This document shows positions 1-5,813 of a DNA stretch of 8,234 nt, in pieces. The notes beneath the pieces were generated by a model that did not search any database, was not told the origin of the DNA, and saw only the letters and a program-made list of their open reading frames with translations. The first letter of the stretch is position 1; each line of letters starts with the position of its first letter. Source of the DNA: Flavobacteriaceae bacterium (GTDB taxonomy: Bacteria > Bacteroidota > Bacteroidia > Flavobacteriales > Flavobacteriaceae); the NCBI GenBank assembly GCA_020435885.1, contig JAGQYU010000150.1:1-8234 (forward strand), written 5' to 3'. The translations under genes were made by a program, and so were the position numbers.

Positions 1-437
1 GCATTGTAATATTTTTTAATGCCGGTAACTTCTTTTCCTAACCATGTAGGTTTAGAAAAAGGCTCATTTTCACTTTTTAATTCTATTTCTGCTATAAACA
101 GACCTCCATTATCGCCTAAAAATTCATCCACTTCATAAACAGAATCACTAAAATTGATTACATATCTATACTTTTCTATAATACCATCTTCACATATGGT
201 CAATAAATTAACGGCATCTTTTCTATCAATTTCTTTTTCCCATTCAAACCGTGTAGTACCAGATTCGTTAGATAATCCTTTTACAGTTAAAAAGCCTTTG
301 TTATCAGTAATCCGAACCCTTACAACTCTGTTTTTATCTGAGTTTAAAAACCCTTGTTTTATATATGTTTTTTTTAGATAGTCTTTTTTAAAATCAGTAG
401 ATTTTACTAAAAATTTCCTTTCAATTTCAAATGTCAT
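1..437 (-). CDS. CYTH domain protein (triphosphate tunnel enzyme family), 3' end cut by window edge
   Basis: Reading the minus strand from the ATG at 437-435 gives 145 complete codons with no stop before the edge. The protein opens MTFEIERKFLV, which carries the CYTH signature ExExK (E4, E6, K8). Further charged residues fit the beta-tunnel that binds triphosphate and metal: R40 and R42 (VRVR), K53 (TVKG), E65/E67/E69, K89 and R91 (EKYRY), E102 and D104 (YEVDEF), E117 and E119 (AEIEL). The last visible residues, KKYYN, resemble the usual CYTH C-terminus, so probably only about 10-15 residues are missing. The family includes inorganic triphosphatases, thiamine triphosphatases and class IV adenylate cyclases, and the sequence alone does not decide between these. 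It is most likely a cytoplasmic triphosphatase. A GTG directly upstream is in frame, but a stop lies three codons above the ATG, so the start is well fixed. It is divergent from the porZ-like gene, 83 bp away. Confidence 0.88.
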   Translation of the reverse strand, partial: MTFEIERKFLVKSTDFKKDYLKKTYIKQGFLNSDKNRVVRVRITDNKGFLTVKGLSNESGTTRFEWEKEIDRKDAVNLLTICEDGIIEKYRYVINFSDSVYEVDEFLGDNGGLFIAEIELKSENEPFSKPTWLGKEVTGIKKYYN

Positions 438-458
438 CACAGAGTATTATTGATGCTT

Positions 459-466
459 TAAAAATA
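459..466 (-). promoter_or_regulatory. possible weak -7 element for the CYTH gene
   Basis: On the minus strand this reads TATTTTTA, one mismatch from the Bacteroidota -7 consensus TAnnTTTG, ending 22 nt before the ATG. I see no good TTTG -33 element at the right distance, so it is only a candidate. It lies just beside the -33 element of the divergent porZ-like promoter (472-475). Confidence 0.3.
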
Positions 467-471
467 GTCTT

Positions 472-501
472 TTTGCTGTTACTGAATAATGAATATCTTT
501 G
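472..501 (+). promoter_or_regulatory. Bacteroidota sigma-70 type promoter for the porZ-like gene
   Basis: TTTG at 472-475 is followed by an 18-nt spacer and TATCTTTG at 494-501. This fits the Bacteroidota pattern of a TTTG-like -33 and a TAnnTTTG -7 exactly. Transcription would start near 505-510, leaving a leader of only about 10-16 nt that is A/T-rich and lacks a Shine-Dalgarno sequence, as is common in this phylum. The promoter should drive porZ-like and, through the 1-nt junction, recO. Confidence 0.75.
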
Positions 502-520
502 AGAAATATAAATAGTTTTA

Positions 521-2854
521 ATGAAGCGGGTTTTATTTTTAACCATATTGATTTCTTTAAGGATTACTGCACAGACAGATTACAGTAAAGACTGGGAAGA
601 TTTTTATTCGTACAATAATGTAAAGGATTTTATAAAAGTAGGTTCTAACATTTACGCACTTGCTGATAATGCTGTTTTTGTATATGATGTAGTTTCTGGT
701 AATATTGAAAAATTATCTTCAGTTCATGGCCTATCTGGTGAAGAAACTTCAAGCATCTATTACAGTGCATCACAGGAAAAACTGATTATAGGTTATAAAA
801 CCGGATTATTAGAAATTATTGATAAAACCGGTAAAATAACTATTGCTAATGATATTGAACGGTTGTCTATATCTGGAGAAAAAGATATAAGGCATATAAG
901 TGAACATAACGACAAGTTATACCTTTCCACGCCTTTTGCTATCATTGTTTATGATATAGAAAAACTACAATTTGGTGATACATATTTTATTGGCAATAAT
1001 TCAACGAAAGTTTCTGTAAATCAGACAATTGTTTTTAATGAAAAGATATATGCAGCCACAGAAACAGGAATTTTTACAGCTGATGTTGATAATCTAAACC
1101 TGATAGATTTTAATAACTGGCAACATCCACAAGGAGAATTTTATGGTAATTTTAAAAGCATAGAGGTATTTAATAATGAGGTTTTTACTTGTAAAGACAA
1201 TGTGTTTTATAAAATTAATAATACTTATAGCCTTGAGCAGGTAGCAACATTTTCTGAGGCTATGTTAAAAATTAAGGCTTCGCTAACGCATATTACAGTT
1301 AGTACATTAAGATCAGCGCACATTTATAACAGTAGTTTGGTTGAAGAAATGACTACAAACACAACCCATCAATATTTCTATGATTTGAATGCTGGTTTTG
1401 CCGAAAGTGGAGATATTTATTTAGCAACTGATACATATGGAATTTTAAAGAGAAGTTTTACCAACACAATAGATTATCAGGAAATACATCCGGAAGGCCC
1501 TTTTTCTAATGATGTTTTTTCAATAACGGTACAAAATGATCATTTATGGGTGGTTTATGGGGGTTATGATAATGCTTACACACCTTTGCAAAGATCTTAC
1601 GGATATAGCCATTTTAACGGCCAAAACTGGATTAATATTCCGTTTAGTGATGTAGATCCTTTTAGAGATTTGGTGCATGTAACAGTTGATGTTAATAATC
1701 CTGAAAAAATTTACATCAGTTCTTGGGGGCAAACATTTAGCGGCGAACCAAATGCAACAGGAGGAATAGTTATAGCAGAAAATGATATGATAACGGGTTA
1801 TTGGAATCATACTAATAGCGGATTGGAAGATTTACTTCCGAACGATCCCACATACCACAGCGTGCGTATTAATGGAACAGCATTTGACAATCAAGGGAAT
1901 TTATGGATAACCAATGCATGGGTAGATAAAAGACTTAAAAAATTGTCAAATAACGGAACATGGAGTTCTTATGATTTAAGCTCTATAATGACAAATTCTG
2001 CCTTAGGTTTAAATGAATTGGTTATTGATAAATCTGGTTCTATTTGGATAGGAACCAGAAGAAATGGCGTATTGGTATATAATGAAAATGGAGACAGAGA
2101 AAGAGCCTTAACAACTGAAGTTACAAAAGGGTCATTACCCGATCCTAATGCCAGAACATTAGCGGTTGACAGAAATAATAGAATATGGATAGGTACAGCT
2201 AAAGGATTGGTTGTATATTCTAGTGCCGGAACGGTTTTTGACAATACAATTTATGATGCTAGCCCAGTAATTATTGATGATGATGGTATCGCTAAAAAAT
2301 TATTGGGCGAACAAACCGTTAATAGCATTGCTATTGATGGGGCTGATAATAAATGGTTTGGTACAGAAACGGGTGGTGTGTTAGCAACCAATACATCAGG
2401 AATGGAAACCTTGTTCAATTTCAATAAAGATAATTCGCCATTGCCGTCAAACCGTATTTTAAAGGTAAAAGTTGATGATAGCAACGGAAAAGTCTTTTTT
2501 GCTACAGACAAAGGCATTGTTGCTTTCAATAATAATGTTTCTCCTTACGGAGATGGGCTTGGAGAAGTCTACGCATATCCAAATCCTGTAAAGAAAGAGC
2601 ATCAATCCGTTACCATTGACGGAAGAAACGGTACGCATTTGCCAAGGGGTACTAATGTAAAAATTGTGGATAGTGCCGGTAAATTGGTTTATGAAACCAA
2701 TGTTGTGGAAGGGCAAGAACTAAAAGGTGGAAAAGTTGTATGGAACAAGACCAATTTGGCTGGTCGGCAAGTGGCATCAGGAGTTTATATTGTGCTTCTT
2801 ACCTTACCGGATAGATCAGAAACATCCATTACCAAAATAGCGGTGATCAATTAA
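521..2854 (+). CDS. porZ: PorZ-like two-propeller T9SS protein with type A C-terminal sorting domain
   Basis: This 777-aa protein has an N-terminal signal peptide (basic MKR, hydrophobic LFLTILI, likely cleavage after ITAQ near residue 18). A long beta-propeller region follows. Its blades are clearest in the second half, where SIWIGTRRNGVLVYN, RIWIGTAKGLVVY and NKWFGTETGGVLATN are typical two-component-regulator-propeller repeats. Residues about 681-777 form a T9SS type A sorting domain: YPNPV, KIVDSAGKLVYE, then WN, LAG, SGVYIVLL and a terminal TKIAVIN. Length and architecture match Porphyromonas gingivalis PorZ (776 aa, two propellers plus a CTD), a surface component of the PorU/V/Q/Z attachment complex that works with the PorU sortase and binds anionic LPS. 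The PorZ call is inferred from architecture; another secreted propeller protein is the alternative. No catalytic motif is visible. A consensus promoter lies just upstream, and recO starts one base after the stop. Confidence 0.8.
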   Translation: MKRVLFLTILISLRITAQTDYSKDWEDFYSYNNVKDFIKVGSNIYALADNAVFVYDVVSGNIEKLSSVHGLSGEETSSIYYSASQEKLIIGYKTGLLEIIDKTGKITIANDIERLSISGEKDIRHISEHNDKLYLSTPFAIIVYDIEKLQFGDTYFIGNNSTKVSVNQTIVFNEKIYAATETGIFTADVDNLNLIDFNNWQHPQGEFYGNFKSIEVFNNEVFTCKDNVFYKINNTYSLEQVATFSEAMLKIKASLTHITVSTLRSAHIYNSSLVEEMTTNTTHQYFYDLNAGFAESGDIYLATDTYGILKRSFTNTIDYQEIHPEGPFSNDVFSITVQNDHLWVVYGGYDNAYTPLQRSYGYSHFNGQNWINIPFSDVDPFRDLVHVTVDVNNPEKIYISSWGQTFSGEPNATGGIVIAENDMITGYWNHTNSGLEDLLPNDPTYHSVRINGTAFDNQGNLWITNAWVDKRLKKLSNNGTWSSYDLSSIMTNSALGLNELVIDKSGSIWIGTRRNGVLVYNENGDRERALTTEVTKGSLPDPNARTLAVDRNNRIWIGTAKGLVVYSSAGTVFDNTIYDASPVIIDDDGIAKKLLGEQTVNSIAIDGADNKWFGTETGGVLATNTSGMETLFNFNKDNSPLPSNRILKVKVDDSNGKVFFATDKGIVAFNNNVSPYGDGLGEVYAYPNPVKKEHQSVTIDGRNGTHLPRGTNVKIVDSAGKLVYETNVVEGQELKGGKVVWNKTNLAGRQVASGVYIVLLTLPDRSETSITKIAVIN

Positions 2855-2855
2855 A

Positions 2856-3569
2856 ATGCTTACAACGCACAAAGCTATAGTTTTAAGCTCTATCAAGTAT
2901 GCTGATTATGACCTTATTGTAAAATGCTATACAGATCAAGGTATTAAATCATATATCATCAAACGAATTTACAAACAATCAAAAGGAAAGTTAACGCCAG
3001 CCTTTTTTTTACCGCTTACACAGCTAGAAATCACTGCTAAATATTCCGAAAAAAGGACGTTGCATTTTATTAATGAAGCTAAAATAAGTTATCCATACAC
3101 AACGGTTTTTTCAAATATAATTAAACAGACTATTGCCATTTTTTTAGCTGAACTACTTACAACAACGTTGCGAGAAGAAGAATCTAATACACCATTATTT
3201 TCTTTTTTAGAAACATCGTTACAATGGTTTGATACACGTAGTAATGCTACAGATTTTCATCTGATATTTTTAATGCGATTGACCAAATATTTAGGTTTCT
3301 ACCCTGAAATAGACACAGCATCATCGTATTTTGATCTTTTGCATGGTAGATTTACAAATCATTTGGAGTCCAATTATTTTATATCAGGAGAGTTATTGAT
3401 TAATTTTATGGAATTACTTCAAACTAATTTTGATACAGAAAATCACCAGAATTATAAAAACAAAACTCGTCAAGAACTGTTGGATGTTGTTCTACAATAT
3501 TACGAATTACACGTACCGGACTACAAAAAACCTAAATCATTGGAGGTTTTTAAAACTATTTTTCACTAA
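2856..3569 (+). CDS. recO: DNA repair protein RecO
   Basis: This 237-aa protein is close to the usual RecO length (about 240). The N-terminus, MLTTHKAIVLSSIKYADYDLIVKCYTD, followed by GIKSYIIKRIY, is the RecO OB-fold (roughly residues 1-80). The family's alpha-helical domain follows, including FLAELLTTTLREEESN and FLMRLTKYLGFYPE. RecO binds single-stranded DNA and SSB and, with RecR, loads RecA in the RecF pathway of gap repair in the cytoplasm. The protein contains a single cysteine (in VKCY), so the four-cysteine zinc site found in some RecO proteins is absent. The start lies one base after the porZ-like stop with no room for a promoter, so recO is probably co-transcribed and perhaps translationally coupled. 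No terminator-like hairpin is visible after the stop. Confidence 0.92.
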   Translation: MLTTHKAIVLSSIKYADYDLIVKCYTDQGIKSYIIKRIYKQSKGKLTPAFFLPLTQLEITAKYSEKRTLHFINEAKISYPYTTVFSNIIKQTIAIFLAELLTTTLREEESNTPLFSFLETSLQWFDTRSNATDFHLIFLMRLTKYLGFYPEIDTASSYFDLLHGRFTNHLESNYFISGELLINFMELLQTNFDTENHQNYKNKTRQELLDVVLQYYELHVPDYKKPKSLEVFKTIFH

Positions 3570-3583
3570 TCAAAAAAAATTAT

Positions 3584-3614
3584 TTTGAATCGTTCTAAAT
3601 AAGTAGTATTTTTG
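3584..3614 (+). promoter_or_regulatory. promoter for the small cysteine-rich ORF
   Basis: TTTG at 3584-3587, a 19-nt spacer and TATTTTTG at 3607-3614 form a full-consensus Bacteroidota promoter in the gap after recO. Predicted transcription starts at about 3618-3624, giving a leader of roughly 13-19 nt before the ATG at 3637. The only plus-strand ORF it can serve here is the 47-codon one. Confidence 0.7.
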
Positions 3615-3636
3615 TAGTGTTTTAAGCTGAAAAAAT

Positions 3637-3780
3637 ATGCTTGTTTTTTATAGGGAAGATCATCAAATCTATACAGAAAAGGTCTTAAAGAAATCTTCTA
3701 AAAAATTAAAAGCTGAATGTTGTTATAAGTATCAAAAGGGTAAACGATGTAAAGACTGCCCTTGTTTTGATATGAAATAA
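3637..3780 (+). CDS. small cysteine-rich protein of unknown function (47 aa)
   Basis: An ATG with its own upstream consensus promoter opens 47 codons ending in TAA at 3778-3780. The N-terminal half is polar and basic (MLVFYREDHQIYTEKVLKKS). The C-terminal half carries five cysteines: C28, C29, C38, C41 and C43, in the order CC-x8-C-x2-C-x-C, within ECCYKYQKGKRCKDCPCF. That spacing could bind zinc or another metal, which is inference from the residues only. There is no signal peptide or membrane segment, so it should be cytoplasmic. I recall similar short KG-K-x-C-x2-CP proteins in flavobacteria but cannot confirm homology here. It follows recO by 67 bp and converges with the minus-strand gene ending at 3783. 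Short length limits confidence; the promoter, start and cysteine pattern together favour a real gene. Confidence 0.6.
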   Translation: MLVFYREDHQIYTEKVLKKSSKKLKAECCYKYQKGKRCKDCPCFDMK

Positions 3781-3782
3781 AA

Positions 3783-4154
3783 CTAATATCCGTTAAAAGC
3801 GGTGTCAATATTAGGCGTTTTCTTTCGCTTTTTTCTTTTTAAAGGAATCACAATACTAGCACCTAGCCCACCTCCCAAAGAAGTATATAATACATCTGTA
3901 TTACTTTTTACACCACCTAATAATTTTGGGTCAATGGCTTCTTTAAGAAATCCAACAGCAGTTGCAGTAGCGGTTCCTATTAACCATGCTTTGAGTTTAT
4001 TATCTGTTTTTTTGTAGACAAAATAGGAAGTTGCACCACCTATAATCGTTCCAGCAATAAAATGCTCAGGATACCCATTTTCAGAAAAAATGGGCTGGGC
4101 TTTTGTGGTTTGTACCGAAACACACAAAAGGACACATAGTACAATTCCTTTCAT
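3783..4154 (-). CDS. small exported glycine-rich protein, possibly YfiM/DUF2279-like
   Basis: This 123-aa protein begins with a signal peptide (MKGIVLCVLLCVSVQTTKAQ, likely cleavage at the AQ near residue 20). A mostly hydrophobic body follows, with three segments that could enter or contact a membrane (about residues 33-47, 57-70 and 89-104). The tail is very basic (LKRKKRKK, 105-112). The polar residues EH at 30-31, KE at 71-72 with D75, and D87 followed by the glycine run at 94-96 recall the H...KE..D...D...GG layout of small YfiM/DUF2279-type envelope proteins. That is a weak family guess and no function is assigned. The gene starts 22 bp after the stop of the acyl-CoA dehydrogenase on the same strand without its own recognisable promoter, so it probably belongs to that transcript. 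Its stop is 2 bp from that of the convergent cysteine-rich ORF. Confidence 0.75.
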   Translation of the reverse strand: MKGIVLCVLLCVSVQTTKAQPIFSENGYPEHFIAGTIIGGATSYFVYKKTDNKLKAWLIGTATATAVGFLKEAIDPKLLGGVKSNTDVLYTSLGGGLGASIVIPLKRKKRKKTPNIDTAFNGY

Positions 4155-4176
4155 GTGTTAAATATAACTAATTATT

Positions 4177-5355
4177 TTATTTAAAGGCATTTAGCCCTGT
4201 AACATCCATTCCTGTAATCAACAAATGAATATCATGTGTGCCCTCGTATGTCACTACTGATTCTAAGTTCATCATATGGCGCATGATTGGATATTCACCC
4301 GTAATTCCCATGCCACCGAGCATTTGACGAGCGTCTCTGGCAATTTTCAGTGCCATATCTACATTATTGCGTTTTGCCATGGAAATTTGCGCAGAAGTAG
4401 CCCTATTATCATTTCTAAGTACACCTAATCGCCACGTTAATAATTGTGCTTTTGTTATTTCGGTGATCATTTCGGCTAATTTTTTCTGCTGTAGCTGAAA
4501 TGCACCTATAGGTTTATCAAACTGAATACGTTCTTGGGAATATCTCAAAGCTGTGTCATAACAATCCATAGCAGCGCCAATGGCTCCCCATGCGATTCCG
4601 TAACGAGCAGAATCTAAGCACAACAAAGGAGCGCCAAGCCCAGATTTACCGGGGAGGAGATTTTCTTTAGGTACTTTTACATTATCAAAGATCAATTCAC
4701 CTGTAGCGGAGGCTCTTAACGACCATTTATTGTGTGTTTCGGGGGTAGAGAAACCTTCCATACCACGTTCAACAATAAGCCCGTGTATTCTTCCTTCTTC
4801 ATTTTTTGCCCACACAACAGCAATATCCGCAAAAGGAGCATTAGAAATCCACATTTTAGCTCCGTTTAATAAATAATAATCACCTTTATCTTTAAAATTA
4901 GTAACCATACCTCCGGGGTTGGAACCAAAATCAGGCTCGGTTAACCCAAAGCAACCCATATATTCACCCGAAGCTAGCTTGGGTAGATATTTTTGACGCT
5001 GATCTTCTGAACCAAACTTCCAGATTGGGTACATTACCAATGATGATTGAACAGAAGCTGTAGAACGCACACCGGAATCCCCTCTTTCAATTTCTTGCAT
5101 TATCAATCCATAGGAAACCTGATCTAATCCAGCGCCTCCATATTCAACAGGAATATAAGGGCCAAAAGCGCCTATTTCTGCTAATCCGTTAATTATTTGT
5201 GTTGGAAACTCGGCCTTTTGGGCATATTCTTCAATAATTGGAGAAACTTCACGTTTTACCCACTCTCTGGCAGCATCTCTAACTAATTTATGTTCTTCGG
5301 TAAGCAATTCATCCAGTAAATAGTAATCTGGAGCTTGAAAAAGATCTTGAGGCAT
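4177..5355 (-). CDS. gcdH: acyl-CoA dehydrogenase, glutaryl-CoA dehydrogenase type
   Basis: This 392-aa FAD flavoprotein has the full acyl-CoA dehydrogenase fold: N-terminal helical domain (about 15-130), beta domain (about 135-230) with CFGLTEPDFGSNPG and MWISN, and C-terminal helical domain. It resembles glutaryl-CoA dehydrogenase rather than short- or medium-chain enzymes. Shared stretches include VQSSLVM, GSEDQRQKYLPKLASGE, SLRASATG, CLDSARYGIAWG and TYEGTHDIH. The catalytic base is expected at E371 (TYEGTHD). R97 (VRSTASVQ) lines up with the arginine that binds the glutaryl carboxylate in the human enzyme. The predicted reaction is oxidation and decarboxylation of glutaryl-CoA to crotonyl-CoA, passing electrons to ETF, in lysine/tryptophan degradation. 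No other gene of that pathway is in the window, so substrate rests on these residues. It has no targeting sequence and should be cytoplasmic. The small exported protein follows after 22 bp. Confidence 0.9.
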   Translation of the reverse strand: MPQDLFQAPDYYLLDELLTEEHKLVRDAAREWVKREVSPIIEEYAQKAEFPTQIINGLAEIGAFGPYIPVEYGGAGLDQVSYGLIMQEIERGDSGVRSTASVQSSLVMYPIWKFGSEDQRQKYLPKLASGEYMGCFGLTEPDFGSNPGGMVTNFKDKGDYYLLNGAKMWISNAPFADIAVVWAKNEEGRIHGLIVERGMEGFSTPETHNKWSLRASATGELIFDNVKVPKENLLPGKSGLGAPLLCLDSARYGIAWGAIGAAMDCYDTALRYSQERIQFDKPIGAFQLQQKKLAEMITEITKAQLLTWRLGVLRNDNRATSAQISMAKRNNVDMALKIARDARQMLGGMGITGEYPIMRHMMNLESVVTYEGTHDIHLLITGMDVTGLNAFK

Positions 5356-5378
5356 ATTGATATCGTTTAATTTTTAAT

Positions 5379-5409
5379 CAAAAATACACAATAAACCCTT
5401 TTTCATAAA
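5379..5409 (-). promoter_or_regulatory. probable promoter of the gcdH-like operon
   Basis: On the minus strand, TATTTTTG (5386-5379) matches the TAnnTTTG -7 consensus exactly and ends 23 nt before the ATG at 5355. A poor -33 candidate, TTTATG (5409-5404), sits 17 nt upstream. The -7 match is solid but the -33 is weak. Confidence 0.5.
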
Positions 5410-5430
5410 ATATTTTATTAATTACATTTG
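5401..5430 (+). promoter_or_regulatory. probable rnpA promoter, unusually close to the start codon
   Basis: TACATTTG at 5423-5430 matches TAnnTTTG, with TTTC (one mismatch from TTTG) at 5401-5404 and an 18-nt spacer. Only four bases separate the -7 element from the ATG at 5435, so the predicted transcript starts at or within a few bases of the start codon. It overlaps the -33 region of the divergent gcdH-like promoter. Confidence 0.55.
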
Positions 5431-5434
5431 TTTG

Positions 5435-5812
5435 ATGCGATATACATTAACAAGGGAAGAAAAACTAAAAAGCAGAAAACTGATTGGAAGATTATTTGAA
5501 GAAGGAAGTTCTCTGTCAGAATTTCCTTTGAGGATGATTTATTTACAAACGGATTATACTTCTGATTACCCCACACAAGTTGCGTTTTCGGTATCTAAAA
5601 AAAGATTTGGAAATGCAGTGGACAGAAATAAAATAAAACGCTTATTACGAGAGTGTTACAGGAAAAATAAGTATATTTTGTACGATAAACTTAATGACAA
5701 GTACATTATAATGTTCACGTTTATAGACGAAAAGCACTATAAATACGTTGAATTAGAAGAAAAAATGATACAGTTACTTGATAAATTTCTTAAAAAAGAA
5801 AAAAAAGAATAG
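5435..5812 (+). CDS. rnpA: ribonuclease P protein component
   Basis: This 125-aa basic protein is of the usual RnpA length. The N-terminus, TREEKLKSRKLIGRLFEEG, is the conserved opening of the family. The RNR signature spans about residues 52-75: SVSKKRFGNAVDRNKIKRLL, with R64, N65, K66, K68 and R69 contacting the RNase P RNA. The protein pairs with the catalytic RNA (rnpB, not in this window) to remove 5' leaders from precursor tRNAs. The ATG at 5435 is preferred. A TTG directly before it (5432) would add one residue, but the conserved N-terminus fits the ATG. The gene ends in a lysine/glutamate tail encoded by an A-rich tract. rpmH, the common partner of rnpA in many bacteria, is not adjacent; the S41 protease gene begins one base after the stop. 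Confidence 0.93.
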   Translation: MRYTLTREEKLKSRKLIGRLFEEGSSLSEFPLRMIYLQTDYTSDYPTQVAFSVSKKRFGNAVDRNKIKRLLRECYRKNKYILYDKLNDKYIIMFTFIDEKHYKYVELEEKMIQLLDKFLKKEKKE

Positions 5813-5813
5813 A

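Noticed and set aside
154..381. 75-codon plus-strand ORF
   Set aside because: It lies antisense to the CYTH gene, whose ExExK motif and conserved residues show the minus strand is coding.
1544..2716. Several 85-92 codon minus-strand ORFs
   Set aside because: They are antisense shadows of the porZ-like gene, with no promoter, signal or recognisable motif.
3811..3845. Possible terminator: GCG...CGC followed by a T-run near the end of the exported-protein gene
   Set aside because: The stem is only three base pairs and lies inside the coding sequence for the basic tail; not enough for an intrinsic terminator.
3802..4017. 71-codon plus-strand ORF
   Set aside because: It is antisense to the small exported protein, which has a convincing signal peptide and an operon position behind gcdH.
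5791..5812. A6-G-A8 tract at the end of rnpA where loss of one A would fuse RnpA in frame to the S41 protease
   Set aside because: The frames do allow it, but a cytoplasmic RNA-binding protein fused to a signal peptide makes little sense. The tract is a natural lysine-rich tail, and AAAAAAG is not in the phase needed for -1 ribosomal slippage.
5778..5813. Upstream in-frame ATG extending the S41 protease by 12 residues into rnpA
   Set aside because: It would place a lysine-rich stretch before the signal peptide and overlap rnpA; the ATG at 5814 directly precedes a normal signal sequence.
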